Shown: piece after piece, positions 8,797-18,661 of the stretch
Layout: the number at the start of each line of letters is the position of its first letter
Position numbering within the stretch: position 1 is the first letter of the stretch
Assembly (NCBI GenBank): GCA_001801465.1
Contig: MGXT01000017.1
Location: 106,653 to 170,652 of the forward strand
Direction: 5' to 3'
Origin: Gammaproteobacteria bacterium RIFCSPHIGHO2_12_FULL_35_23
Lineage (GTDB): Bacteria > Pseudomonadota > Gammaproteobacteria > UBA12402
DNA: 64,000 nucleotides
Translations under genes and position numbers: made by a program
The notes under the pieces: model-generated
Database searches by the model: none
Seen by the model: the letters and a program-made list of their open reading frames with translations, nothing else
Told to the model about the DNA's origin: nothing

Positions 8797-10217
8797 GTCA
8801 AGTTATTCAATGTGATATTGTCATTATTGGTGGTGGTGCTGGCGGTTTAAGTGTAGCGGCAGGGGCCTCTCAACTTGGAGCTAAAGTTGTATTAGTGGAG
8901 TCCGGTAAAATGGGTGGTGATTGTTTAAATTATGGTTGTGTACCTTCTAAGTCGTTATTATCAGCTGCCAAAGCATTTTATCATGTAAAAACTGCAGAAT
9001 ATTTTGGTGCTCAAATTGATTCCTTGAAACTAGATTTTTCTAAAGTGATGCAATATGTGCATCACGTAATTGCAACGCTTGAAAAAAATGATTCGGTAGA
9101 AAGATTTGAATCTTTAGGTGTTAAAGTTATTCAAGCGTTAGGAAAATTTATCGATAATCGGACGTTGCAGGCTGGTGATATGATTATCAAGGCCAAACGA
9201 TTTGTCATTGCCACGGGCTCTTCAGCTTTTTTACCATCGATTTCAGGTCTAGACCAAATTCCTTATGAAACCAATGAAACGATTTTTGATTTAAAAGTGC
9301 AGCCTAAGCATTTAATCGTGATTGGCGGTGGCCCTATTGGTTGTGAATTAGCCCAGGCTTTTGCTATGTTAGGTAGCCAGGTGACTATTTTAGAAGGTTT
9401 TAGACTGTTACCCAAAGATGATGTAGATTGCGTAACTATTGTGCGTAAACAATTAGAGAACATGGGCATCCATATTTATGAACATATCAAAGTACAGCAA
9501 GTCTCAAAACAAGCCGATGAAGAAATTTTAGTAACGATTGAAAAAGATGGTTATATACAGCAGATCAGTGGTACACGGATATTAATTTCTACAGGCCGAT
9601 GTGCAAATGTACAGGGACTTGATTTAGAAAAAGCTGGAGTGGTTTACTCACCAAAAGGTATTGTAGTTGATGCTCGTTTGCAAAGTAGTAATAAAAAAAT
9701 TTTTGCAATTGGTGATGTCATAGGAAGCTATCAATTCACTCATGTGGCCAATTATCACGCAGGAATTGTGCTTAGAAATATTTTATTTCGTTTGCGTGCC
9801 AAAGTGGATTATCGTGCCGTTCCTTGGGTTACCTACACAGAACCGGAAATGGCGCATGTGGGATTAACTTTAGAAGAAGCACAAAAACTACCTAATATTC
9901 AAGTTACCGAATGGAATTTTAACGAAAATGATCGCGCACAAACCGAACATGAAATTACTGGCAAAATCAAAGTGATTACCGATAGGAAGGCTAAGATTTT
10001 GGGTGTTACAATCGTCGGGAGCAAAGCCGGTGAACTTATTCTACCTTGGGTCATTGCCATTCGTGAAAAGAAAACATTGCGCAGTTTTACAGAGACTATT
10101 GTGCCATACCCAACACTTAGCGAAATCAGCAAACGTGTAGCAGGCAAGTTTTATACGGCGAAACTTTTTTCTAGTAAAACCAGGTGGTTAGTACGTTTGT
10201 TATTAAAATTAGGATGA
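8793..10217 (+). CDS. MerA/dihydrolipoamide dehydrogenase-like flavoprotein
   Basis: 474-residue pyridine nucleotide-disulfide oxidoreductase. FAD motif GGGAGGLSVAAGA near residue 15, redox-active C44 and C49 in GGDCLNYGCVPSKSLL, NAD(P) motif VIGGGPIGCELAQAFAMLG, and a second FAD motif IFAIGDV. The C-terminal PYPTLSE replaces the His-containing HPTLSE of lipoamide dehydrogenase, and the C-terminal Cys pair of mercuric reductase is absent, so neither classical activity is certain. It overlaps the TVP38-like gene by four bases. Confidence 0.88.
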   Translation: MSQVIQCDIVIIGGGAGGLSVAAGASQLGAKVVLVESGKMGGDCLNYGCVPSKSLLSAAKAFYHVKTAEYFGAQIDSLKLDFSKVMQYVHHVIATLEKNDSVERFESLGVKVIQALGKFIDNRTLQAGDMIIKAKRFVIATGSSAFLPSISGLDQIPYETNETIFDLKVQPKHLIVIGGGPIGCELAQAFAMLGSQVTILEGFRLLPKDDVDCVTIVRKQLENMGIHIYEHIKVQQVSKQADEEILVTIEKDGYIQQISGTRILISTGRCANVQGLDLEKAGVVYSPKGIVVDARLQSSNKKIFAIGDVIGSYQFTHVANYHAGIVLRNILFRLRAKVDYRAVPWVTYTEPEMAHVGLTLEEAQKLPNIQVTEWNFNENDRAQTEHEITGKIKVITDRKAKILGVTIVGSKAGELILPWVIAIREKKTLRSFTETIVPYPTLSEISKRVAGKFYTAKLFSSKTRWLVRLLLKLG

Positions 10218-10221
10218 AATC

Positions 10222-10818
10222 ATGATTGAACAAAATGTACGAATGTATTATCAAAGATTGTTTGTTGATCCTTTGGCAGCTCGACTTAAAAATAGAATCC
10301 AACCCGATACAATTACATGGCTGTCTGGTTTGTTAGGGGTTTTAGTAATACCAGCCTTGCTATTGAATCAAGTGATATTAGCTATCATTTTATTATTGTT
10401 ATCAGGCTATTTAGATACATTGGATGGTACCTTGGCACGATTTATCCATCGCTCTACTGCCTGGGGTTCAATCTTAGATATCATGATGGATCGCTTGGTG
10501 GAATTTTCTGTAGTATTTGCTTTGTGGTTAATTGATCCAGTGCATCGAGCTTTAGCTTGCTTATTAATGTTAGGCAGTATACTGTTTTGTGTTACCAGTT
10601 TTTTAGTGACCGGTATTTTTATTGCTAATGATTCTCAGAAAGGGTTTCATTACAGTCCGGGAATTATGGAGCGTGCAGAAGCTTTTATTTTCTTTATTAT
10701 CATGATGCTTTGGTTGAAAGCTTTTACTTTTCTAGCGGTATTGTTTAGTTTTTTAGTTACTCTGACGGCCATCATTCGTTTGTATCAGTTTTATCAGTAC
10801 ACAAAGAAAAGTCAATAA
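10222..10818 (+). CDS. CDP-alcohol phosphatidyltransferase family protein
   Basis: 198-residue integral membrane enzyme with an intact catalytic motif DG-x2-AR-x8-G-x3-D-x3-D (DGTLARFIHRSTAWGSILDIMMD). Such enzymes move a phosphatidyl group from a CDP-lipid to an alcohol. The head-group acceptor cannot be read from the sequence. It follows the flavoprotein by four bases, so the three genes form one operon with a likely membrane-lipid theme. Confidence 0.9.
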   Translation: MIEQNVRMYYQRLFVDPLAARLKNRIQPDTITWLSGLLGVLVIPALLLNQVILAIILLLLSGYLDTLDGTLARFIHRSTAWGSILDIMMDRLVEFSVVFALWLIDPVHRALACLLMLGSILFCVTSFLVTGIFIANDSQKGFHYSPGIMERAEAFIFFIIMMLWLKAFTFLAVLFSFLVTLTAIIRLYQFYQYTKKSQ

Positions 10819-11251
10819 GGGCATAATTAGTCTAAAGCGGTTCAATCAAGGAAGGTACTGTTTATTTAAGGAAAGGTTTCACAAAGGGATGAATGGGAGT
10901 GGATAAGCCTGAGTGTTTTGCCAATAGAAATGGTCGAGTGAAAGTTATATTAAAAAATGTTGAAAAATCAGCAGTAGTTTTGTAGTATGTCATCATGAAA
11001 ACTATGAATAGTCTATATCAATTTTTAGAACTAACTTCTTATCAAGTGGAAGGGAGTAGGCCTATTTATAATATTTCTTTTTCTACCACTATGCCAATGC
11101 TTATGGGCTGCTAGCAGCCCAATAAATTCTTTGCATTTAAAAATCAATTTAATATTACTGAATACTTAGACAGAATGATAATATAATTTTTATCATACCC
11201 CTATCTGTTTATCTATGTTATTTAAATTAATCAATAATATATGAGGTATCT
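10819..11251 (+). other. Intergenic region with a 16-bp palindrome
   Basis: No gene recognised. A perfect palindrome GGGCTGCTAGCAGCCC lies at 11105-11120; it has no T-run after it, so it is not a classical terminator. A 39-codon frame (10995-11114, MKTMNSLYQFLELT...) ends inside the palindrome but lacks a ribosome site. GAGG at 11243-11246 belongs to the next short frame. Confidence 0.4.
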
Positions 11252-11351
11252 ATGAAAAATAAACTTATCCAATTAATCGTTGCAAAAAACTCGCTGCTAT
11301 TGAATCTGAATCAATGTGTCATTGTGTTTTTTGCCGTAATGAATAATTAAT
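11252..11351 (+). pseudogene. Short ORF, probably frameshifted small Cys peptide
   Basis: GAGGT precedes ATG 11252, which begins MKNKLIQLIVAKNS and stops at 11350. If one A is added to the six-A run after GTTGC, the frame becomes MKNKLIQLIVAKK followed by LAAIESESMCHCVFCRNE, with a C-x-C-x2-C cluster and a stop at 11349-11351. That version reads more like a protein tail than the present one. Either a real loss or a base-calling error in a homopolymer. Function unknown. Confidence 0.35.
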
Positions 11352-11432
11352 TTAATAATAATCCTGGGTAAACAGTTTAAATGATTGTCCGGGATTTATT
11401 GCCATATTTTTGCAATGGCTGGGAAATAAAAC

Positions 11433-11872
11433 ATGAGTCTTAATAAAATTTTACACTATAAAAATCAATACGTTTTAAATCGTTATAAAAAAACTATCCA
11501 AATAATTCGTCTTCACCAGAAGATGTATTTAAAGAACTGCTAAAATATTTCTGGATTTGTTATAAACATAAGCACGATAAGAAAAACAACCCTGCTAATG
11601 AAGCATTACACTTTTCTTGTGCGACACATAAAGAAATGCGTGAAATTGATGATATGCGGCATACTTTTTTGTTGTTCACTCATGAGTATGCTCAGTTTTG
11701 TCAGAATTATTTTGGAGAGTATTTACATCACATTCATAATATAAAAGAAAATAAGCCCACACGAGCAGAATATGAGGTAGAGCTTACTCATTATTTAGCT
11801 TATGTATATGATAATTTAGGCGAGCAAACATTAAGAAAATGGTTTGCTGAAACGTTGAATGAGCTGACGTAG
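11433..11872 (+). pseudogene. WHTF-type hypothetical protein, frameshifted
   Basis: ATG 11433 begins MSLNKILHYKNQYVLNRYKK and is then out of frame. Restoring one A in the seven-A run near 11487-11493 joins it to NYPNNSSSPEDVFKELLKYF and on through KEMREIDDMRHTFLLFTHEY and YFGEYLHHIH to the stop at 11872. The MxHTFLLFT..Y..FC...FG pattern resembles bacterial proteins related to the plant glycine-rich-domain family, where Trp is usual in place of Arg. As it stands only a 78-residue C-terminal piece from ATG 11636 could be made. Confidence 0.55.
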
Positions 11873-11878
11873 AAAATC

Positions 11879-12549
11879 ATGAAAAAAGAATATTGGCTAA
11901 AAGGGTGGGAGGCTGGTTGGAAAAATAAATATAATGTGAATATACATAAGAAAACTGCCATATCTAGTTTATTGACTTATTATCATCAGCTTAAATTAAC
12001 TAGAAACGAACACATTTTTGTTCCTTTATGTGGAAAAACCAAAGATCTACTTTGGCTTAACAAGTAAGAGCTGAATGTAATTGGAATAGAATTGAGCGCG
12101 ATTGCATGCAAGGATTTTTTCACTATAATAATCTATCTTGTACTATAGAACCAGAGCAGAAATTCACCTATTTTAGTGCTAAAAATATAGAATTGTTGTG
12201 TGGTGATGTTTTTGATTTATCGGTTGAAGATATTGTTACGCCGAATGCTATTTATGATCATTCGGCATTAGTTGCCTTACCAACAGAGATCCGCGAGTTA
12301 TATGTCCATCAACTGACAAAATTAAGCAAACGAGGAACATTAATTTTATTGGTTGCATTTGAGACAGATAAGCTTTCTGTTCGATATCTGCCTTTTCCAG
12401 TTAGACAAAGAGAAATTAAACAATTATTTAATAAGCATTTTGACATAGAGCAACTTGAGCATCGCCCTATTATTCCAATCAATCCTTTATCAAATGAGCA
12501 TTCAGGCTATCCTATGTTTAATACAGTATATCTTCTTAAACGGCGGTAA
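11879..12549 (+). pseudogene. Thiopurine S-methyltransferase-like pseudogene
   Basis: The start MKKEYWLKGWEAGWKNKYN, then IFVPLCGKTKDLLWL (SAM-binding), VIGIELS, YDHSALVALPTEIRELY and a C-terminal half match TPMT family proteins. Two lesions break it: an in-frame TAA at 12065-12067, at a position where the family has Gln (a C-to-T change would explain it), and a one-base loss in the T-run 12115-12120 between ACKDFF and HYNNLS. A stop and a frameshift together make this a genuine pseudogene more likely than a sequencing artefact. Confidence 0.8.
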
Positions 12550-12697
12550 GTTTTGTTATTAGAATTATTTTAGAGAGAAACATGATAAATAGTATGAATA
12601 TTTTATTAAAAGTCTTTAGCTTCAGAATAGAGTAATTCTTTTAATATTTGTGTCATTAATTATAAAAAATAATTACCTAATTCAATTACCATGAATT

Positions 12698-15600
12698 TTA
12701 TAAAATTAACCTGTTGGCAGCGTTAATATTTGGCTCTGCTCCTAAATTTAAATTTCTTTCAACAGCTCTTTGTTGCTGGTGATGAAAGAATAAATTAGCA
12801 TTTCTGTCTGCACTTTCTCGGGCGGAGACTTCGCGAGCACACTTTTTCTGCCAGGCGAGTACTAATAGCTCTGCTTGTTCTCTAACACTTGGTTCAAGAT
12901 CATTATGTAAAATAGACATCATGGTATAAAGCCGTGTAGTTAAAGGGCCTTCATCAATATTACGATTAATTCGATTGATAAAATAAGAAATTGCATAACA
13001 TCTGACTTTTTTATTTTCGCTTTGTAATAAATTAAGCATAATAGGTGTGATCTCGAGTGTTAAATACCTATCGAAAGCAGGCCGTAAAGCTAGATTAGCA
13101 AAAAATGAAGCCGCATTATTTTGTGAAGAAGATTCCTCATCATTCTCAAGAATAGTTTTCATGCTTAGCACAATTTCTTCATTTAATAATTCATCATAAG
13201 TAGTTTGTTTAGTAATTTTATAAAAAAACCAGCTTGCTTCTATTCTTAATAAATAGCTTTCATCTTTCAAAAATGTTTGAATGATAGGAGCTGCTCTACT
13301 TAAATGCTCAATATCAGTAGTTAAATCGACGAGTTTCAAAAAGAAGACTGTAGAGTTATTTTTATTATTTGTATCACCGCCGATTAAAAGCTTTTCCATA
13401 GAAGGAACGGCCAAGTGCAGTTGACTTAAGTTTTTTAAATAAAACCTTTTAGTACAACGTTCAGCTAATGTATTAAAAAAATATTGAGCTGAGTAACAAG
13501 TTTTGTTATTTAATAAAAGATTTCTAATTATAGGAATAATTGGTTTTAAAAAATAAAATTTAGTAGAATTTTTTAGTAATTTTGTAAAAAAAACAATAGC
13601 ATTTTTTTTAGTTGAATCATTTTCATCATTTAAACACTTGGTCATGAGTGGAATAATATCAGTGAATTTTTCTGGTGAGGAGTTAAAGGCTAACTGTGAA
13701 AATAAATATGCAGTATTAAGTCGTATTATAGGATTTTTATCGTTTAAAAATACTTTAAAGGCAAGGAATTTATCTATTTCTAAATCGTGATCAGGAAGGT
13801 AAAAAAGAGAGCTAACATCATCACGAATAATAGTAGGATTACCATGTATCAATAAGGCGTTTCTAGTCTTTCTAATTCTTTGTTGAAGATGATTTGTTTC
13901 TTGCAAATACTTAACATTTTCAGCAGTTATCCATAATAAATTAATTTTAACCGAATCACTTTTAAATGTTTCTGAGTCTTGAGTTAAGAGCGTAAAAAGA
14001 TCAAAGTTTACTCTTTGATCAGCTATGAGAGTTTTCATTAAGTCACTAAATTCTTGAGCAACTAAACGAACCCTTGGATCCTCATCTCTTATACATTTTT
14101 GCATAATTTTTATTATATTTAGTCCTTGAGTTTGCAAGCTTAGAATCCTTGTAATGAAGTTTCCTAAAGTCTCTGCAGCTTGCTTAGCAATCTCTAAATT
14201 ACCACTTTGCAGTTGTCGAAGAATCTTATCAAGGGCCTCTTTTCCTTGAAGAAGTCGCGGATTAACAGCAGCGTAGCTCATACTATTTTCAATTAAATTA
14301 AGAAAGAAATTAGCAGCGTTAAGTCTAGTTTCACTATCACCATGTTTAATTTTTAATCTCTTTTCTTCAATTTTATTTTGCCAATTTAATTCTTCTTTGT
14401 TTTTATAAGTACTTAATTTTTCAAAAAAATTCATTGCCGCAATGGAGACCTTAGGTTCACCATCCACTACTAGTGCTTTAATTTTTAATACAACGTCATC
14501 TGAAGCTAGTGCAGCTCCTTCCTCTTTCTCGGCAAACAGATGACTTAAAAAACAGTGATTTTCATCCAGTGATTGATCGCTATTAATTAATAAATGCCTT
14601 TTCCAGCAGTTGGTCATGGCTTCTAATGGTTTATTATTTATAGTTGATCTAAGTAGACTATTAAAAAACCAAATTGCGTTTTCTTTTACTTTATTATTGG
14701 GGTGATTTAAAAGATTTTTTATTTTTATAACAACTTTTATGATCTTATGATCATGACATGAACGTCTTGCTAAATTTCTGAAGAATATTACTGCATTATT
14801 TAACACTATAGGATCTTGACTTGTTAACATGCTTTTCATAAATTTAGAAACAGCTTTACTATCAGATAGTTTGCCATCATAAAGTGCATTAGTTGCCATT
14901 TCAGAACAAACCCAGGTAATCATTCTTTCTCTAGTTAAATTGCTTGAGAGGCTAGCTGATGATATTCCAGTTGAAAATAGATTAAAAATTGAGGCGCTAG
15001 CGGCTGTTTGGTTAAAAATAGTATCAACTAGCAAGTGATTGCTGCTGTGACGAGAAAGAATATTAATAAAAAATTCTGCTGCGTTATTCCTTATATTGGA
15101 ATCAGTCGAGTCATACATCAATTCCATGATATCAGATAGAAAATTAATCAATATATCATCATGTACTTCTCGCTTCGCTAAATTCTTAAAAAAAACGATA
15201 GCATTATTTCTAATAGTTGAGTCACTACTAGCTAACTTTTCTTGCATATAAGTAATAATTTCTCTGTGTATAGATAATTTTGCATCATAAAGAGAATTAT
15301 TTGCCATACTGCTATAAAACCAGGTAAGATCTTGTTCTTCATCTAAAGTATTTGTTCGTATACTGCGAATAATTTCGAATACTAAACCAATTAATAATTG
15401 ATTATTGCTGTGGCGCGTAAGAATATTTTTAAAAAAGAGTGCAGGATTCTTTGCAAGCTCATTAGTAAATAAACAATGTTTCATTGTTAAAAGAATATCT
15501 ATTAATTGACCATCAAAAGCATCTCGGGTAGATAAATTATAAAAGAATAAAGTTATATTATTAATGATTTTAGAATCTTTTCTTGGCCCATGAAGTTCTT

Positions 15601-16525
15601 GCCTTAATATTCGTTTTAAATTATCAAAAATTGATGGATTAGTTATTAAAAGCTCATTAAAAAGTTCATTTTTTGCGATTGCTGAGCAAAGCCAGGCTGC
15701 ATTTTGTAAAACTTGTAATCTAGGGCTGTTTAACAATGAATTAATTAATGCAGCGACATCAATTTGTTTTAATTTTAAAATTTGTTTATCTTTTTGAGCC
15801 AGGAGTGCAAAGAAGTGAGAGGTTTCTATTAAGTCAACATGTCTTTCATTATAAAAGCGAGTCATCAAATCCACTATAAGTTTATCTGGATAGAAATCCA
15901 TTTCTCGAATTAAATCTGAAATAGTAGGTGTGTAGGAGGTGCGATGTCTTCTAATATATTCATGATTTGCTTGTCTTTCATCATTACTAATAGGTAGATA
16001 AAAATTAAAAATTTTAAAAGCTTTCATATAACTTCGCAGAAGTTGTATTTCTAGCGGATGAAATGGTCTTCTTGTTAAGGGATTGGTCAACTCTCTATTG
16101 CTTAATTCTTCATATAAAAGCCATTTCATGAGAGATGGTAAATAAAAGATATATCCACAGGTTGATATAAATTTATCACTTTCCTCCATTTCATCTAAAT
16201 AACTATAACTAAGAGGACAAATAAATTTTTCATCGCTTTTTGCATTTCTTGGTGCCATTTTTCCTAAAATAAGCAATATATCATAAAAAATACGTTGGTT
16301 TCTTATTGCTTTGGGAATGGCAGGATCATTAACATAGGTTTCAATAATACTTCTTAAGGGTTCAGCTAATCTAGCTTTTTCGCTTTGATCAATTTGTTCT
16401 TCAATTTGTGTTAATGCTAGTCGTATTTCATCAATTTTAGGTCTTAATGTACCATGCTCTGGCATTATAACTTCACCATGCACTATATCATACAAATAGA
16501 GAAGTATTGTTGATATTTTTTGCAT
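12698..16525 (-). CDS. Giant armadillo-repeat protein with U-box-like domain, candidate effector
   Basis: 1275 residues. Residues 101-166 read as a U-box: FICPLSYSYL, then CGYIFYLPSLMKWLL, then NPLTRRPFHPLEIQLL, matching the ICPI...GxxY...I.KWL...P.T..P pattern of E2-binding U-boxes. From about 250 to 1220 there are 14 or more helical repeats built on an N-A-x2-FF-x-N-L motif (e.g. RNNAIVFFKNLAKR, LNNAVIFFRNLARR, QNNAASFFANLALR), typical of ARM/HEAT proteins. U-box followed by ARM repeats is the layout of plant PUB-ARM ubiquitin ligases. No signal peptide or membrane segment. An alternative start, ATG 16465 (MPEHGTLRPK), has a better GGTGA ribosome site. A ubiquitin-ligase role in a host is inferred. 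Confidence 0.75.
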   Translation of the reverse strand: MQKISTILLYLYDIVHGEVIMPEHGTLRPKIDEIRLALTQIEEQIDQSEKARLAEPLRSIIETYVNDPAIPKAIRNQRIFYDILLILGKMAPRNAKSDEKFICPLSYSYLDEMEESDKFISTCGYIFYLPSLMKWLLYEELSNRELTNPLTRRPFHPLEIQLLRSYMKAFKIFNFYLPISNDERQANHEYIRRHRTSYTPTISDLIREMDFYPDKLIVDLMTRFYNERHVDLIETSHFFALLAQKDKQILKLKQIDVAALINSLLNSPRLQVLQNAAWLCSAIAKNELFNELLITNPSIFDNLKRILRQELHGPRKDSKIINNITLFFYNLSTRDAFDGQLIDILLTMKHCLFTNELAKNPALFFKNILTRHSNNQLLIGLVFEIIRSIRTNTLDEEQDLTWFYSSMANNSLYDAKLSIHREIITYMQEKLASSDSTIRNNAIVFFKNLAKREVHDDILINFLSDIMELMYDSTDSNIRNNAAEFFINILSRHSSNHLLVDTIFNQTAASASIFNLFSTGISSASLSSNLTRERMITWVCSEMATNALYDGKLSDSKAVSKFMKSMLTSQDPIVLNNAVIFFRNLARRSCHDHKIIKVVIKIKNLLNHPNNKVKENAIWFFNSLLRSTINNKPLEAMTNCWKRHLLINSDQSLDENHCFLSHLFAEKEEGAALASDDVVLKIKALVVDGEPKVSIAAMNFFEKLSTYKNKEELNWQNKIEEKRLKIKHGDSETRLNAANFFLNLIENSMSYAAVNPRLLQGKEALDKILRQLQSGNLEIAKQAAETLGNFITRILSLQTQGLNIIKIMQKCIRDEDPRVRLVAQEFSDLMKTLIADQRVNFDLFTLLTQDSETFKSDSVKINLLWITAENVKYLQETNHLQQRIRKTRNALLIHGNPTIIRDDVSSLFYLPDHDLEIDKFLAFKVFLNDKNPIIRLNTAYLFSQLAFNSSPEKFTDIIPLMTKCLNDENDSTKKNAIVFFTKLLKNSTKFYFLKPIIPIIRNLLLNNKTCYSAQYFFNTLAERCTKRFYLKNLSQLHLAVPSMEKLLIGGDTNNKNNSTVFFLKLVDLTTDIEHLSRAAPIIQTFLKDESYLLRIEASWFFYKITKQTTYDELLNEEIVLSMKTILENDEESSSQNNAASFFANLALRPAFDRYLTLEITPIMLNLLQSENKKVRCYAISYFINRINRNIDEGPLTTRLYTMMSILHNDLEPSVREQAELLVLAWQKKCAREVSARESADRNANLFFHHQQQRAVERNLNLGAEPNINAANRLIL

Positions 16526-16662
16526 ATAACTACCATTGTTTTAAACAAAAATAAAAGCTATGATAACAGTTGTTTCTTAATAAATTCTTAAAAGATTATT
16601 AAAACTAAAGATTTTGCGTTAAAGTAATTAAAATACATTATCAATATTAGGAGTTGATTGCT

Positions 16663-17673
16663 GTGTCTAAGTCGTTGCAGCTTGGTAAATTGCCTAATCA
16701 TATTTTAAAAAATCTATTAAAAAATTTACCAAATTTTGGTAAAGAAATTATTATTCCTCCAGGGGTTGGTTTGGATGCGGCGGGTTTAAGTATAGAAGGT
16801 AAACTTTTTGCAATGACAACCGATCCAATTACTTTTACCAGTAAGAGTATTGGGAAATATGCTGTTTGTGTGAATGTTAATGATATTGCCTGTTTGGGGT
16901 GTCAGCCATTGTGGTTTTCTTCAGTTATTTTATTACCTAAGGGGACTCAAGAAAACTATTTATATGAGTTGTGGCATGAACTAAATGCAGAATTAAAAGA
17001 GTTTGGCATTCAATCAATAGGCGGACATTGTGAGGTCACTGAACAGGTATCAGCCCCTGTTATTGTAGGCCAATTAATTGGTAAGGCAGTTAATGAAAAG
17101 TTCTTTGATCCACGTGAGATTAAACCAGGGGATAAAATTTTATTATGGCGAGGTGTTGCAATTGAGGGAACAGCATTATTAGCTGCAGAGCGATTTTCGG
17201 CTTTATCACATTATATCATGCCAGCTCAATTGGAAACGATGCAGTCATTAATTGATGAACCAGGTATTTGTATTTGGCCTGCTGCCAAAGTAATACTTGA
17301 TTTACCAGGTGTTATTGCTTTACATGATCCGACCGAAGGAGGTGTTGCAACGGCATTGCATGAAATGGCTGATGCATCAGGTTGTGGTTTACAAATTGAA
17401 GCAAGCAAAGTGCCAATCCTATCAGAAACTCAGCAATTAGCAGAAGTTTTAAAATTTGATCCATTGGGATTATTAGCCTCCGGTAGCTTATTAATTGCTT
17501 GCAGGCCAGAAGCAGAAGCTAGTATTATAGCAAGGCTAAAAGGTGAGCGAGTAGGACAGTTAGGAGAATTTATTGCTGAAAATGATCGAATTTTATATCG
17601 CGAGGGTGTAGCCCAAACTTTACCACGCTTTGATCAAGATGAATTGATAAAAGCTTTAAAAACTAGAATTTAG
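16663..17673 (+). CDS. AIR synthase-related (HypE/PurM-like) protein
   Basis: 336 residues of the PurM/HypE/SelD ATP-binding fold: VGLDAAGLS, TTDPITFTSKSIGKYAVCVNVNDIACLG, GHCEVT, HDPTEGGVATALHEMADASG and PLGLLASGSL are the family motifs. It lacks the C-terminal PRIC of HypE and the Cys/Sec of SelD, so it is unlikely to be a hydrogenase or selenium enzyme; function unknown. The GTG at 16663 is preferred because TAGGAG lies about 9 bases before it, whereas the TTG at 16654 abuts that site. Confidence 0.85.
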   Translation: MSKSLQLGKLPNHILKNLLKNLPNFGKEIIIPPGVGLDAAGLSIEGKLFAMTTDPITFTSKSIGKYAVCVNVNDIACLGCQPLWFSSVILLPKGTQENYLYELWHELNAELKEFGIQSIGGHCEVTEQVSAPVIVGQLIGKAVNEKFFDPREIKPGDKILLWRGVAIEGTALLAAERFSALSHYIMPAQLETMQSLIDEPGICIWPAAKVILDLPGVIALHDPTEGGVATALHEMADASGCGLQIEASKVPILSETQQLAEVLKFDPLGLLASGSLLIACRPEAEASIIARLKGERVGQLGEFIAENDRILYREGVAQTLPRFDQDELIKALKTRI

Positions 17674-17686
17674 AATAGGAATAATT

Positions 17687-18661
17687 ATGACGATTATACG
17701 GGTAGCTGTAATTGGAGTAGGATATTTAGGAAATTTTCATGCTGAAAAATATTCCAAAATTGAAGGTGTGCAATTAGCAGCAGTAGTTGATATTGATCAA
17801 ACCAAAGCAAAAGAAGTTGCTAATAAGTTTGCTGTGAAAGCTTTTACTGATTACAAGGACTTAGTAGGTCAGGTTGACGCGGTTAGTATTGTGGTACCCA
17901 CTCAACTTCATTTTGAAGTCAGTCAGTTTTTTTTAGAGCATGGTATTCATGTTTTAGTAGAAAAGCCTATAACTACAACAGTAGCTGAAGCAAACACCTT
18001 GATTGAACTAGCTAAGGTTAAGCAGCTTGTTTTACAGGTAGGACATTTAGAGCGTTTTAATGCTACGATTATAGCCTTAGCTAAGCATTTATTTAATCCA
18101 CGTTTTATTGAATCAACTCGTATTGCACCTTTTAATCTTAGAGGTAGCGATGTGAATGTTATGCTAGATTTAATGATTCATGATATTGATATAATTCAAA
18201 GTATTGTTCAGTCTCCAATACAAAACATTGATGCTAATGGGGCCTGTGTATTATCAAATAGTGAAGATATAGCTAATGCCAGAATTACATTTTTAAATGG
18301 CTGTGTTGCTAACGTGACGGCAAGTCGAGTGAGTCTAAAGTCCGAGCGTAAAATGCGAATTTTTCAGCCTAATGCGTATTTTTCTTTAGATTTGCAGAAT
18401 AAAAGCTTGGTAATGTACCAAAAAGGTATAGGAGAAATGTTTCCAGGTATTCCTAATATCAAGCATGAAACTTTAAATTTTGACAACGATGATGCTCTAT
18501 TAGCAGAAATTAAAGCTTTTATTTTTTCAATTAGTAATAAAATTAACCCTGTAGTAAGTGGTGAAGAGGGTGCTAGGTCTTTACAAACAGCCATTGAAAT
18601 TACTGAAATGGTAAGAGCTAAAGCTGAAGCTGAAGCCTATGGTGAGGTAATAACTAAATGA
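17687..18661 (+). CDS. gnnA: Gfo/Idh/MocA oxidoreductase, probably GnnA-like
   Basis: 324-residue NAD(P)-dependent sugar dehydrogenase: GVGYLGNFHAEKY (Rossmann), VEKPITTTVAEANTLI (EKP motif) and DLMIHDIDII. It overlaps lpxB by four bases. In Acidithiobacillus and Legionella a GnnA oxidoreductase acts with aminotransferase GnnB to make UDP-2,3-diamino sugar for lipid A. The assignment rests on family plus this position; gnnB is not in the window. Confidence 0.72.
   Translation: MTIIRVAVIGVGYLGNFHAEKYSKIEGVQLAAVVDIDQTKAKEVANKFAVKAFTDYKDLVGQVDAVSIVVPTQLHFEVSQFFLEHGIHVLVEKPITTTVAEANTLIELAKVKQLVLQVGHLERFNATIIALAKHLFNPRFIESTRIAPFNLRGSDVNVMLDLMIHDIDIIQSIVQSPIQNIDANGACVLSNSEDIANARITFLNGCVANVTASRVSLKSERKMRIFQPNAYFSLDLQNKSLVMYQKGIGEMFPGIPNIKHETLNFDNDDALLAEIKAFIFSISNKINPVVSGEEGARSLQTAIEITEMVRAKAEAEAYGEVITK

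Noticed and set aside
10995..11114. 39-codon frame MKTMNSLYQFLELT...
   Set aside because: No ribosome site and ends inside a palindrome; listed only as a remark under the intergenic region.
16576..16595. PmrA-box-like CTTAATAAA-TT-CTTAAAAGA upstream of the U-box/ARM gene
   Set aside because: Partial match only, in the opposite orientation to that gene and in very AT-rich sequence; chance is likely.
16663..17673. Selenophosphate synthetase SelD
   Set aside because: No Cys/Sec active-site motif; sequence fits the AIR-synthase-related group.
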